A DNA stretch of 64,000 bases from Pseudenterobacter timonensis (GCF_900021175.1 NZ_FCOP01000003.1:45558-109557), one strand, 5' to 3'; shown: positions 19,523-28,055, counted from the stretch's first letter. The notes: a model not told the origin generated them from the letters alone. Numbers and translations are program-made.

Positions 19523-19698
19523 TTACCCCTCACCCCTGCCCTCTCCCCAGAGGGGAGAGGGTGAAAAGAGCAGTTCCCTTCTCCCGTTGGGAGAGGGTGA
19601 AAACCGCACCGGACAGTCTCCTCCCCCTAAGGGGAGAGGGTGAAAAAACGCACCGGGCGGTCCCCTCTCCCCTTTGGGGAGAGGGTTAGGGTGAGGGG
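19523..19698. repeat. Array of four ctctcccc/ggggagag hairpins upstream of the dehydrogenase gene
   Basis: Four successive palindromic units of about 25-45 bp (for example ccctctccccagaggggagaggg and cccctctcccctttggggagaggg) are enclosed by cccctcaccc and gggtgagggg ends. The arms vary while the stems are kept, as expected of a mobile palindromic repeat family. It may limit read-through into the last two genes. Confidence 0.8.
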
Positions 19699-19735
19699 AT
19701 CGGATTACCCAAAAATCATATTAAGGAGAATTATC

Positions 19736-20884
19736 ATGAGCTTTATGTTGGCACTCCCCAAAATCAGCCTGCACGGCGCGGGCGCTATCGGCGATATGGT
19801 TAACCTGGTGGCGAACAAACAGTGGGGGAAAGCGCTGGTAGTCACCGATGGCCAGCTGGTGAAACTCGGCCTGCTCGACAGCCTCTTTACCGCGCTCGAT
19901 GCGCATCAGATGACCTGGCATCTCTTTGACGAGGTCTTCCCTAACCCGACGGAAGCGCTGGTGCAGAAAGGTTATGCGGCGTACCAGAGCGCAGAGTGTG
20001 ATTACATTATCGCTTTCGGTGGCGGCAGCCCGATCGATACCGCCAAAGCGATCAAAATCCTCACCGCCAACCCGGGCCCGTCCACCGATTACTCCGGCGT
20101 CGGCAAAGTGAAAAACCCCGGCGTGCCGCTGGTCGCCATCAACACCACCGCAGGCACCGCGGCGGAGATGACCAGCAACGCGGTCATTATTGATTCCGAA
20201 CGCCAGGTGAAAGAGGTGATTATCGACCCGAATATCATCCCGGATATCGCCGTGGATGACGCCAGCGTGATGCTCGATATTCCCGCCTCCGTGACCGCCG
20301 CGACCGGCATGGATGCCCTGACCCACGCCATAGAGGCTTACGTCTCCGTGGGCGCCCATCCGCTTACCGATGCCAACGCGCTGGAGGCGATTCGCCTGAT
20401 CAATCTCTGGCTGCCGAAGGCGGTCGACGACGGTCATAACCTGGAAGCGCGCGAGCAAATGGCCTATGGCCAGTATCTGGCGGGCATGGCGTTTAACAGC
20501 GCTGGCCTCGGTCTCGTGCATGCTCTGGCCCACCAGCCGGGCGCGACTCACAACCTGCCGCACGGTGTCTGCAACGCCATCCTGCTGCCGATCATCGAAA
20601 ACTTTAACCGCCCCAACGCCGTGGCCCGCTTCGCCCGCGTGGCGCAGGCGATGGGTGTGGATACCCGCGGGATGAGCGATGAAGCGGCAAGCATGGCGGC
20701 CATCCAGGCGATTCGCGATCTGAGCGCCCGCGTCGGTATCCCGTCCGGCTTTAGCAAGCTGGGCGTGACGAAAGAGGATATCGAAGGCTGGCTGGACAAG
20801 GCGCTGGCCGATCCCTGCGCCCCCTGCAACCCGCGCACCGCCAGCCGTGACGAGGTTCGCGAGCTTTACCTGGAGGCGTTATGA
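19736..20884 (+). CDS. fucO: Iron-containing alcohol dehydrogenase, probable lactaldehyde reductase
   Basis: This group III iron-dependent dehydrogenase of 382 residues starts at the ATG at 19736 ([14 protein letters not shown]) behind AAGGAG. The nucleotide-binding GGGSP is at 95-99. Predicted metal ligands, by analogy with E. coli FucO, are Asp193, His197, His262 and His276. The natural role is reduction of L-lactaldehyde (from RhaD) to L-1,2-propanediol in anaerobic growth. The sequence looks at least as close to YiaY as to FucO, so the symbol rests on position in the rhamnose operon and not on orthology. Confidence 0.78.
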   Translation: MSFMLALPKISLHGAGAIGDMVNLVANKQWGKALVVTDGQLVKLGLLDSLFTALDAHQMTWHLFDEVFPNPTEALVQKGYAAYQSAECDYIIAFGGGSPIDTAKAIKILTANPGPSTDYSGVGKVKNPGVPLVAINTTAGTAAEMTSNAVIIDSERQVKEVIIDPNIIPDIAVDDASVMLDIPASVTAATGMDALTHAIEAYVSVGAHPLTDANALEAIRLINLWLPKAVDDGHNLEAREQMAYGQYLAGMAFNSAGLGLVHALAHQPGATHNLPHGVCNAILLPIIENFNRPNAVARFARVAQAMGVDTRGMSDEAASMAAIQAIRDLSARVGIPSGFSKLGVTKEDIEGWLDKALADPCAPCNPRTASRDEVRELYLEAL

Positions 20885-21195
20885 TCCGCAAAGCCTTTGT
20901 CATGCAGGTCAATCCTGACGCCCATGAAGAGTATGAGCGCCGCCATAACCCCATCTGGCCCGAGCTGGAGGCGGTGTTAAAAGGCCATGGCGCGCACCAC
21001 TACGGTATCTGGCTCGACAAAGAGCGCAACCTGCTCTTTGCCACGGTGGAGATTGAGTCGGAGGAGCGCTGGAACGCCGTGGCGGAGACCGAAGTCTGCC
21101 AGCGCTGGTGGAAATATATGCGCGACGTGATGCCCGCTAACCCGGACAACAGTCCGGTGAGCGCGGAGCTGAAAGCGGTGTTTTACCTGGCGTAA
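20881..21195 (+). CDS. rhaM: L-rhamnose mutarotase
   Basis: RhaM interconverts alpha and beta anomers of L-rhamnose so that the isomerase receives its preferred form. The 104-residue protein carries catalytic His22 in [13 protein letters not shown] and the conserved tryptophans in [10 protein letters not shown]. It overlaps the dehydrogenase gene by 4 bp and closes the rhamnose transcription unit before a strong hairpin. Confidence 0.96.
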   Translation: MIRKAFVMQVNPDAHEEYERRHNPIWPELEAVLKGHGAHHYGIWLDKERNLLFATVEIESEERWNAVAETEVCQRWWKYMRDVMPANPDNSPVSAELKAVFYLA

Positions 21196-21201
21196 TAGTA
21201 T

Positions 21202-21226
21202 CGCGAGGGGCGCGCCCCTCGCGTTT
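21202..21226 (+). terminator. Terminator after rhaM
   Basis: A perfect 11-bp stem, cgcgaggggcg/cgcccctcgcg (21202-21223), has almost no loop and is followed by a short T-run. It ends the rhamnose operon. Confidence 0.65.
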
Positions 21227-21240
21227 CTCGTAAAAAAGAA

Positions 21241-21816
21241 CTAGCTGAACGCTTTTTTATCTTCTTCGGTTATCTCGCGTAACACCCGGCAAGGAACGCC
21301 AACCGCGACGACGTTCGGCGGAATTGACCGGGTAACCACGCTCCCGGCGCCAATCACCGAATTACGGCCAATCGTCACACCGGGATTAATCATCACGCCG
21401 CTACCGAGCCAAACGCCATCTTCAATAACTACCGGCAACGAAAATTGTCCGCGAAGGCGCAGCTCAGGATCGATTGGGTGACCCGCCGTGGAAATCGTAA
21501 CGCCGGGCCCCATCATCACATTGTTGCCGATAGTCACAGTCGCATCGTCCACCAGCGTCAGATTGAAGTTGGCATAAAAATTATCGCCTATTACCGTATG
21601 TGAGCCATAAGCTACATTGACGGGGGGCTCGATCCAGCAATTCTCTCCAATCTGATTAAACATCCTGCGTAAAATATCATTCCGTAAATCCATATCAAAA
21701 GGATGGGACTGATTGTATTGCCAGGCTAACGCCTTTCCTTTCATTCTTTCTTCCGGTAAGCCATCCCCGCCATCGGTGTACAGCTCTCCGCTATTTAAAA
21801 TATCGCGTATATTCAT
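21241..21816 (-). CDS. Sugar O-acetyltransferase of the LacA/Maa type
   Basis: This left-handed beta-helix (hexapeptide) acetyltransferase of 191 residues transfers acetyl groups from acetyl-CoA to non-metabolised galactosides or glucosides. The maltose-acetyltransferase N-terminal domain covers residues 1 to about 55. It is followed by hexapeptide repeats and the catalytic His113 in STAGHPIDPELR. The end IPPNVVAVGVPCRVLREI is typical of LacA. It is the last gene of the alpha-galactoside cassette, 23 bp after the permease. This parallels lacZYA and suggests a detoxifying role. Confidence 0.88.
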   Translation of the reverse strand: MNIRDILNSGELYTDGGDGLPEERMKGKALAWQYNQSHPFDMDLRNDILRRMFNQIGENCWIEPPVNVAYGSHTVIGDNFYANFNLTLVDDATVTIGNNVMMGPGVTISTAGHPIDPELRLRGQFSLPVVIEDGVWLGSGVMINPGVTIGRNSVIGAGSVVTRSIPPNVVAVGVPCRVLREITEEDKKAFS

Positions 21817-21839
21817 CTTTCACGTCCTGTCAGAATCAT

Positions 21840-23105
21840 TTATACCGTCACCGCAGATTCAGGTGATTTTTCGGGTGCCTTCGTGTTGGTTAATGTAAAC
21901 ACTGACACCACCGTAATCGCCAGCACAAAGCAGCCCAGCATCAGATAGGTCTCCTGAAACCCGATCCGATCATACATATTCCCGGCGAAGGCGGAGAGGA
22001 AAATAGCCGCCGACTGCTTGGCAAACTGGAAGCCAATCAGATAGATAGTGGCCGACAAACGGGTATCGAACACGCCGGTGATATATTTAAACGCGCCCAC
22101 CAGCAGGAAAGGCACTTCCAGCGCGTGCAGCATTTTGAGCGCGACCACCTCCGCCACCGTCGTGGCAAAGGAGGAGCCGATAATGCGCGCCGCCATGATC
22201 GTCCCGGCGATCAGCAGGGTATTTTTTGCGCCGATGCGGTTAATGATCCACGGAGAGCAGAACATAATGACGGCGTTGCAGAGTTCCCCCGCCGTGGTGG
22301 CGAATCCGAACGCCCGGGTGCCCGCTTCCGGTGTGGCGAAGAATGATTTGAAGAAGGTGGCGAACTGCTGGTCAAAGACGTCATAGACGCAGGCGACACC
22401 GATCACGTAGAGGATAAACATCCACATTTTGCGCTGGCGGAACAGGTTGAACACCGTTCGCCCGTTGATCTGCGGCTGGTTGGCGCCCAGCGCGTCCATC
22501 ACCTGCGCGGTCTGGTTGGGTTTTGGCTTCGCCACCAGCAGCAGCACCATCAGAACCACTGCCGCGGCCGATCCCATCCAGAAAACAAACGCCGGATCGA
22601 TGCTGAACAACATCCCTGCCGTCGAGGCGCACAATCCCCAGCCGAGACAGCCGAACATCCGCGCTTTGCCGTACTCAAAGAAGCTGTTGCGGCTTACGCG
22701 CTCGATATAGGCCTCAATCGCGCCTGAGCCCGCCGAAAAGACAAAGCCGATATAGAGCCCGCCGCTGAGCGCCCCCAGCCAGATGCTGGTTTTTAACAGC
22801 GGCGCAAAGACGTAGAGAAAAAAGGGGGCGAAGAGAAAAAGCAGGATAGCTATCACCCACAGCAGATGTTTTTTCAGCCCCAGCTTGTCCGATATCACCC
22901 CCAGCACCGGCTGGAAGGCAATGGCAGAGAGCGAGATACAGGAAAAAACGATCCCGGTATGGGTTTTATTGAGGCCAATGATATCCGACAGCCAGATAGG
23001 CAGAAACGGAAAGCAGGTGGCCATGATGAAGAAGTAGAGAAAGAAAAACAGCCCAAAGATCCAGAAGTTCGGGTTGTTCTTGTGGGTACAGGCGGTGGTG
23101 TTCAT
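21840..23105 (-). CDS. melY: LacY-family galactoside:H+ symporter (MelY/RafB type)
   Basis: The 421-residue protein with twelve hydrophobic helices belongs to the oligosaccharide:H+ symporter branch of the major facilitator superfamily. The residues essential in LacY are recognisable: Glu131 (LacY Glu126), Arg149 (LacY Arg144), the Glu in TTAGELCNA (Glu269), the Arg in MAARIIGS (Arg302), and His and Glu in LKMLHALEVPFL (His322, Glu325). Next to an alpha-galactosidase, the likely substrates are melibiose, raffinose or both. Enterobacter cloacae has a known LacY homologue MelY, so the symbol is offered with some reserve. Confidence 0.85.
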   Translation of the reverse strand: MNTTACTHKNNPNFWIFGLFFFLYFFIMATCFPFLPIWLSDIIGLNKTHTGIVFSCISLSAIAFQPVLGVISDKLGLKKHLLWVIAILLFLFAPFFLYVFAPLLKTSIWLGALSGGLYIGFVFSAGSGAIEAYIERVSRNSFFEYGKARMFGCLGWGLCASTAGMLFSIDPAFVFWMGSAAAVVLMVLLLVAKPKPNQTAQVMDALGANQPQINGRTVFNLFRQRKMWMFILYVIGVACVYDVFDQQFATFFKSFFATPEAGTRAFGFATTAGELCNAVIMFCSPWIINRIGAKNTLLIAGTIMAARIIGSSFATTVAEVVALKMLHALEVPFLLVGAFKYITGVFDTRLSATIYLIGFQFAKQSAAIFLSAFAGNMYDRIGFQETYLMLGCFVLAITVVSVFTLTNTKAPEKSPESAVTV

Positions 23106-23146
23106 TTTTTTATCCTCAGCCTGGGCCGGTTGCCCGGCCCGTTACC

Positions 23147-25270
23147 TTATACGCGCTCAACGCCAATCAGCATGGCGGATTCCGGGTCCAGCACCGGCAG
23201 GGCAAGGCCAGCTTCCATTAGCCATTCGCCGCTGACGACCTGCGGCGCCTCCATCCACGCAGGCAGTTTGCGCATGGTGTGGCCCCCCTCGCCCGTCAGG
23301 CGAATATTGGGATGATCGAGCAGCGTGATGCGGTAGCGCGCCCCCGCCTCCAGACCCGCCAGGCGCAGCGGCATCATCAGGGTGTAGTCCGGCATCTGCA
23401 GCTGGCTGACGATAAACAACCCCTGCCCGCCATCGTCGCTCACTATCCCCTGCGCCAGCGTGGTGGCGTCCGGCATGTCGATACGCCACTGCGTGCCGTG
23501 GTGAATCACCCCGCGCCACCGTTTGTAGAGCGCGGCGTAGTGACGGTAGCCCTCGCGTTCGGCTTCATCCACGCTGAGCGGATCCAGCTCCAGCCCCATA
23601 TGGCCGAACAGCGCGGTCAGGCCGCGAAAAGCAATATCATGCTGGCGGAAAGTGGCATGGCATTTATGATGACCGATATGCGCGCCCATCACCTCCGGCG
23701 GGAAGAAGTAGCTCATGCCGCGCTGGATGGTATTGCGCTCCAGCGCGTCGTTATTGTCAGAGGCCCAGAAGCGGTGGCAGCGGGTCAAAACTTCATAATC
23801 GATACGCCCGCCGCCCGAGGAGCAGGACTCAAATTCGATATGCGGGAAGCGCTGACCGAGCGTATCAAGCAGGCGATAAAACTGACGGGTCTGCGCATCG
23901 GCAGCGGCTCTCCCCTGATGTCCCGGCTGCACCAGCTCACGGTTCATGTCCCATTTCACATAGTCGACCGGGTGCTCGCCCAGCAGCCAGCTCATGCGCT
24001 CCAGCACATAATCAAAGGCCTGGGGAATATTGAGGTTCAGCACCAGCTGATGGCGTCCGGTAGCCTGCGGGTAGCCGGGCAGCGCCAGAACCCAGTCGGG
24101 GTGGGCGCGATAGAGATCTGAGTCGGGATTGATCATCTCCGGCTCGATCCAGATACCAAACTCCATGCCCAGATTTTTGACATGATCAATGACCGGCATC
24201 AGCCCGTCGGGGTATTTTTGCCTGTCGAGATACCAGTCCCCCAGCGCGGCGCGATCATCGTTACGCCCCTTAAACCAGCCGTCGTCGATGATAAAGCGCT
24301 CCACTCCCAGCGCCGCCGCTTCATCGGCCATGCGCATAATGTAGGCGGGGTCGTGGTTAAAGTAGATCCCCTCCCAGGTGTTGAGGTGAACCGGACGCGG
24401 TTTGTTTTCCGGGAAGCGAATGACGTTGTCGCGCAGATAGCGGTGGAACTGCTGGCTCATGCCGTTCAGCCCCTGCGGGGAGTAGCTGGCGTAGAGGCGC
24501 GGTGTCCAGAGGGTTTCCCCCTGGTCGATTGCCATTTCACCCGGCAGATAGAGCGCTTCGGCCTGCAGGTAGCGGCGGCCATCGGTTTTTACTTCCGCAC
24601 GCAGCCGGTGGTTGCCGCTCCAGCCCAGATGGACGCCCCAGACGTCGCCGCGCATCTCGCTAAACGCCGGTGTGCCGGTAATCAGTGCCGGGAAGTGTTC
24701 ATGGGAGGTTCTGCCGCGACGGTTTTCCAGCACAAAACTGTCGTGCTCAAGGGTCAGGCGATGCGGCTGGAACTCGCGGACCCAGCGACCATGAAACGCC
24801 ATCACCTCCCGGGCGCGCTCCGCCACGGGCAGCGTGACCGCCAGCCGATCGACCTGCCAGGGCTGCCCCTTCAGGTTGGTTACCCCGTGGCGCACCACCA
24901 GCACGCCGGTCGCGTCGAGGGTGATTTCGCTGGTCAGACGCAGCCCGGCCTCCCTGTCAGCGGCCACAATGGTCAGGGTTTGTTCCTGCAGCGAAACGTC
25001 AACGGTGCGAAACACCGGCGAGCCATCCAGCCCCTGGCGATGGCCTTCAATTCCGGGCGAGCCAAAGAGACCGTGCCCCGGCTCCGCCATCAGCGTGATC
25101 GGGGAGTCCACATCCAGCCGCCCATTGGCGACAGGTCGGGTCAGGCTGAGCGCATCCTGCGGTGAAAAGTGGGCAAGATGGGGCCCCCAGTAGAGAATTT
25201 CGGTAAAAGGATGAGTTTTTATCGCTACATCCACGGCGCGGCTTTCCAGCCGTAAAATCGAATCATGCAT
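23147..25270 (-). CDS. rafA: GH36 alpha-galactosidase
   Basis: The enzyme hydrolyses terminal alpha-1,6-galactosides such as melibiose and raffinose. There is no signal peptide, so it acts in the cytosol after import. The product is 707 residues from the ATG at 25270, which has AGGAG nearby. An upstream in-frame start would run through the operators. GH36 features are an N-terminal beta-supersandwich, IIDDGWF, the nucleophile Asp441 in KWDMNRE and the acid/base Asp491 in CSSGGGRID. RafA of plasmid raffinose operons is about the same length. It differs from the NAD-dependent GH4 MelA of E. coli. Confidence 0.93.
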   Translation of the reverse strand: MHDSILRLESRAVDVAIKTHPFTEILYWGPHLAHFSPQDALSLTRPVANGRLDVDSPITLMAEPGHGLFGSPGIEGHRQGLDGSPVFRTVDVSLQEQTLTIVAADREAGLRLTSEITLDATGVLVVRHGVTNLKGQPWQVDRLAVTLPVAERAREVMAFHGRWVREFQPHRLTLEHDSFVLENRRGRTSHEHFPALITGTPAFSEMRGDVWGVHLGWSGNHRLRAEVKTDGRRYLQAEALYLPGEMAIDQGETLWTPRLYASYSPQGLNGMSQQFHRYLRDNVIRFPENKPRPVHLNTWEGIYFNHDPAYIMRMADEAAALGVERFIIDDGWFKGRNDDRAALGDWYLDRQKYPDGLMPVIDHVKNLGMEFGIWIEPEMINPDSDLYRAHPDWVLALPGYPQATGRHQLVLNLNIPQAFDYVLERMSWLLGEHPVDYVKWDMNRELVQPGHQGRAAADAQTRQFYRLLDTLGQRFPHIEFESCSSGGGRIDYEVLTRCHRFWASDNNDALERNTIQRGMSYFFPPEVMGAHIGHHKCHATFRQHDIAFRGLTALFGHMGLELDPLSVDEAEREGYRHYAALYKRWRGVIHHGTQWRIDMPDATTLAQGIVSDDGGQGLFIVSQLQMPDYTLMMPLRLAGLEAGARYRITLLDHPNIRLTGEGGHTMRKLPAWMEAPQVVSGEWLMEAGLALPVLDPESAMLIGVERV

Positions 25271-25307
25271 CAGACATCTCCTGTCATCGGGATAGTCTGA
25301 GTGTTGA

Positions 25308-25343
25308 TCCGAAACGTTTCGGATAGAAACCAAAACGTTTCGG
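25308..25343. promoter_or_regulatory. Two LacI-family operators, 21 bp apart, upstream of the alpha-galactosidase
   Basis: A perfect palindrome TCCGAAACGTTTCGGA (25308-25323) and a near copy CCAAAACGTTTCGG (25330-25343) share the central AAACGTTT. Centre-to-centre distance is 21 bp, two helical turns, so two repressor dimers could sit on the same face. The CG-centred AACGTT is typical of LacI-type operators. The local repressor encoded just upstream is the obvious ligand. Confidence 0.85.
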
Positions 25344-25374
25344 ATCTGTGATCGAGCTTAGAATTTAACCATTA

Positions 25375-26370
25375 TCAGGCGGTCTGGCCGGGGGAAAATT
25401 GCGGCTGCCATAGCACCTGGAGACGGGAGAGATCTTCGCCATTGATCAGCTGGCGCACCATGTCGGCTATCTGTTTGCCCACACCCTGACGGGTGGACTG
25501 GATCACCGCCGCCACGTCGACATCGACAATGCTGTCCTGCGGTAATCCGTCGTAGACCACCAGCGCGACACCGTTTTCGCCAGTCAAACGCCCCAGCTGC
25601 GCCAGCGCCATCGCCGCGCCATCGCCGTGGGTGTTGCAGTCAGTCAGGATGGCAGTCGGAGGGGTTTCCAGCGCCAGCAGTTCATGGGTCGCAGCGTAGC
25701 CCGTGCGGCGCGACGGCGGCAGCGTGCGCAGCCACTCGCTGGAAAGCCCCGCTTCGCGAAGGGCGTCGAGATAGCCCTGCCGACGCTGAATGATAAAGGC
25801 CTGACTGTTATTTTCCCCTAACAGCGCGATGCGCCGGTGGCCTTTCTCAATCAGCCAGCGGGTGGCCTGGTACGTTCCGGCATAGTTATCGAAATCGAAC
25901 CACGCGTAGGGCTGCGGGAGCTGGCTGCGGCCCAGCGCCAGGAAGGGGAATCCGGCGGCCTGAAGCTGCTCAAGACGCGGATCGCGATCGAGCGTATGGG
26001 CCACAATCAGGGCATCCACCCGGCGGCTTTGTACCATTCGCATATAGCTGTGCTTGTCGGCGTGGTCATCGTCGGCAATCAGCAGAAGATCGATCTCATG
26101 TCGCGCCAGCTCGTGGCTAATTTCGCCGACCATCTCCATAAAAACGCTGTTATTGAGCGGAGCGGGATGGACCGGGAAGACCAGCCCCACGGCGTCGATT
26201 TTGCCCATCTTCAGACGACGGGCAAAGGTGTTAGGACGATAGCCACGACGCTGCGCCTCCGCCTCTACGCGGGCGCGCGTCTCGTCTGAGACGTCATCAT
26301 ATCCGTTGAGGGCCCGGCTGACGGTGGTAACCGACAGCCCCAGTTCTTTGGCAATGGCTTTAAGCGACAT
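25375..26370 (-). CDS. LacI-family repressor of the alpha-galactoside cassette
   Basis: The 331-residue protein has an N-terminal LacI helix-turn-helix (MSLKAIAKELGLSVTTVSRALNG) and hinge helix (NTFARRLKMGK). A periplasmic-binding-protein-like effector domain follows. It is most like RafR/MelR-type or AglR-type repressors. It is transcribed in the same direction as rafA and ends 104 bp before it. The twin operators lie in that gap, so it probably represses rafA-melY-acetyltransferase and is released by melibiose or galactose. Whether it also represses itself is unclear, because no operator copy was seen before its own start. Confidence 0.88.
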   Translation of the reverse strand: MSLKAIAKELGLSVTTVSRALNGYDDVSDETRARVEAEAQRRGYRPNTFARRLKMGKIDAVGLVFPVHPAPLNNSVFMEMVGEISHELARHEIDLLLIADDDHADKHSYMRMVQSRRVDALIVAHTLDRDPRLEQLQAAGFPFLALGRSQLPQPYAWFDFDNYAGTYQATRWLIEKGHRRIALLGENNSQAFIIQRRQGYLDALREAGLSSEWLRTLPPSRRTGYAATHELLALETPPTAILTDCNTHGDGAAMALAQLGRLTGENGVALVVYDGLPQDSIVDVDVAAVIQSTRQGVGKQIADMVRQLINGEDLSRLQVLWQPQFSPGQTA

Positions 26371-26387
26371 GGTGTTTCGTGTCCGGT

Positions 26388-26936
26388 TTAGTTTTGTTCC
26401 GCGACCAGCAACGCATGGGTGTCCGGTTCGAGGGCTTTAAAAATATGTTCCTGGTCAGCCGGATAACAGATGTAATCCCCTTCTCCTAACTCTTCCGGCG
26501 CGTCGGTCAGGCCTACCAGCGCCCGCCCTTTCGTCACAATAATATGCTCCACTGAGCCAGGCGGGTGCGGCTGAGAAATACGATCCGCGCCGGGCTGCGT
26601 CAGGAGCAGATAGACATCGCGACGCGCCCCCGGCGGGCAGGCAGCCAGCAGGATAGCCTCGTAATTGGCCTCTCCGGCTACTACTTTTGTGCCCTCGCCA
26701 CGGCGGATCACCTGAGTGGCGGGCTGCTGCGGCTCCAGCAGGCGGGCAAAGGGAATATCCAGCGCCACGCAAAGCGACCAGAGCGTCTCCAGGCTGGGGT
26801 TGCCGTTGCCCGATTCGAGCTGCGAGAGCGTGGATTTAGCAATGCCTGCGCGACGGGCAATCTCCGCCAGCGACAGCCCGGTCCGCAGGCGTTCCCGCAA
26901 CAGGCTTTTGGCGATTACGCTGATTGGCTGCGTCAT
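26388..26936 (-). CDS. XRE-cupin transcriptional regulator divergent from azlCD
   Basis: The 182-residue protein has an XRE helix-turn-helix (about 10-65, LAEIARRAGIAKSTLSQLESGNGNPSLETLW) followed by a cupin_2 sensor domain (about 105-178, HPPGSVEHIIVTKGRALVG). This architecture is common for regulators of small-metabolite exporters and often sits divergent from AzlCD. The shared intergenic region has a 13-bp palindrome. Ligand unknown; a branched-chain or other amino acid is a reasonable guess from the target. Confidence 0.85.
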   Translation of the reverse strand: MTQPISVIAKSLLRERLRTGLSLAEIARRAGIAKSTLSQLESGNGNPSLETLWSLCVALDIPFARLLEPQQPATQVIRRGEGTKVVAGEANYEAILLAACPPGARRDVYLLLTQPGADRISQPHPPGSVEHIIVTKGRALVGLTDAPEELGEGDYICYPADQEHIFKALEPDTHALLVAEQN

Positions 26937-26959
26937 AACGGCCTCTTGTTCTATAAAAC

Positions 26960-26972
26960 GAACGAATCGTTC
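26960..26972. promoter_or_regulatory. Palindrome GAACGAATCGTTC in the XRE-cupin/azlC intergenic region
   Basis: This is a 13-bp perfect odd palindrome (GAACGA-A-TCGTTC). A related half-site, CTCGTTCGA, lies at 27013-27021, and TATAAT at 27002-27007 fits a -10 for azlC. It is the best candidate operator for the divergent XRE-cupin regulator. Confidence 0.6.
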
Positions 26973-27036
26973 ATCTTGAAATACGATCCTGTTGCGTTCA
27001 TTATAATGAAAACTCGTTCGATATGGCTAAGATTGT

Positions 27037-27693
27037 ATGAAGCACTTCTCCTCCCTCAGCGGGGACACGGTTAAAGCGATAGTTCTGGTCTGCCTCGCGG
27101 TGGGGGTGGTGGGGATGTCCTACGGCTCGCTGGCGATGGCGTACGGTTTTCCGCTCTGGGTCCCCTTCCTGCTCTCCATCACCGTCCTGGCGGGGGCGTC
27201 AGAGTTTATGTTTATCGGCATTGTCGCCAGCGGCGGCAATCCGCTGGCAGCGGCGGCCGCTGGCCTGCTGGTCAACGCCCGCCATGTGCCGTTTGGCGTG
27301 ACGGTGCGCGAACTGGTGGGCAAGCGCGGCCTGAGCTTTTTGGGTTGCCACATCATGAACGACGAAAGCGTGGTGTTTGGCCTGTCGCAGAAAACGCCCG
27401 AACAGCGGAAAGCGGCCTATTGGCTGTGCGGCCTGGGTGTGGCAATCATCTGGCCGCTCGGCGCACTGCTGGGGGCGATGGTGGGTAAATTGCTGCCGGA
27501 CCCGGAAACCATCGGGCTGGACGCGGTCTTTCCGGCCATTCTGCTGGCGCTGGTGATCCCTGCCTTTAAAAATCGTACCACGCTGATACGTGCGCTGAGC
27601 GGGGCGGCGCTGTCGCTCGCGGCGGTGCCTTTTGCGCCGGTGGGGCTGCCGGTGCTGCTCTCATTACTGGGTCTGGCCGCGAGGAAAAAATAA
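27037..27693 (+). CDS. azlC: AzlC-family branched-chain amino acid exporter, large subunit
   Basis: The 218-residue membrane protein has the AzlC family signature (GMSYGSLAMAYGFPLW, FIGIVASGGNPLAAAAAGLLVNARHVPFGV). With its small partner it forms an exporter of branched-chain amino acids or their analogues, such as E. coli YgaZH and Bacillus AzlCD. Its stop overlaps the azlD start by one base, so the two subunits are translationally coupled. Confidence 0.9.
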   Translation: MKHFSSLSGDTVKAIVLVCLAVGVVGMSYGSLAMAYGFPLWVPFLLSITVLAGASEFMFIGIVASGGNPLAAAAAGLLVNARHVPFGVTVRELVGKRGLSFLGCHIMNDESVVFGLSQKTPEQRKAAYWLCGLGVAIIWPLGALLGAMVGKLLPDPETIGLDAVFPAILLALVIPAFKNRTTLIRALSGAALSLAAVPFAPVGLPVLLSLLGLAARKK

Positions 27694-28016
27694 TGGGCAA
27701 TATGACGGTTTTTATTCTCGGCATCGCCATTCTCTCTGCCGGAACCTATCTGATGCGTCTCGGCGGAGCTAAACTCGGCAGCCGGCTGGCGCTGTCGGAA
27801 CGCTCTCAGGCGCTGCTCTCCGATGCGGCCACGGTGCTGCTCTTTTCGGTCGCTCTGGCGACGATGTTTTATGAAGGCGACCACTTCGCCGGCATGGCAC
27901 GGGTGCTCGGCGTGGCGTTCGCCCTCTTTCTTGCCTGGCGCAAGATGCCGTTAATCGTGGTGATTATCGCCGCCGCCGTGGTGACGGCGCTGCTGCGTTA
28001 CGCCGGACTACATTGA
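27693..28016 (+). CDS. azlD: AzlD-family exporter, small subunit
   Basis: The 107-residue protein has three to four hydrophobic helices and the family start (NMTVFILGIAILSAGTYLMRLGG). It completes the exporter begun by azlC. A hairpin (arms ctggcga/tcgccag) follows the stop, but its T-tract is better placed for minus-strand transcripts arriving from the Cys-rich gene. Confidence 0.9.
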   Translation: MGNMTVFILGIAILSAGTYLMRLGGAKLGSRLALSERSQALLSDAATVLLFSVALATMFYEGDHFAGMARVLGVAFALFLAWRKMPLIVVIIAAAVVTALLRYAGLH

Positions 28017-28027
28017 TAAAACGCTGC

Positions 28028-28055
28028 CCCTGGCGATGAATCTTTCGCCAGAGGC
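28028..28055 (-). terminator. Hairpin between azlD and the convergent orphan gene
   Basis: The arms ctggcga and tcgccag enclose a short loop. On the minus strand a T-rich gttttatc follows, so it may terminate the orphan transcript and possibly azlD as well. Support is moderate. Confidence 0.45.

Noticed and set aside
19523..19698. CRISPR-like array
   Set aside because: The units are palindromic hairpins of variable length without regular unique spacers, and no cas genes are present. They fit an interspersed palindromic repeat family.
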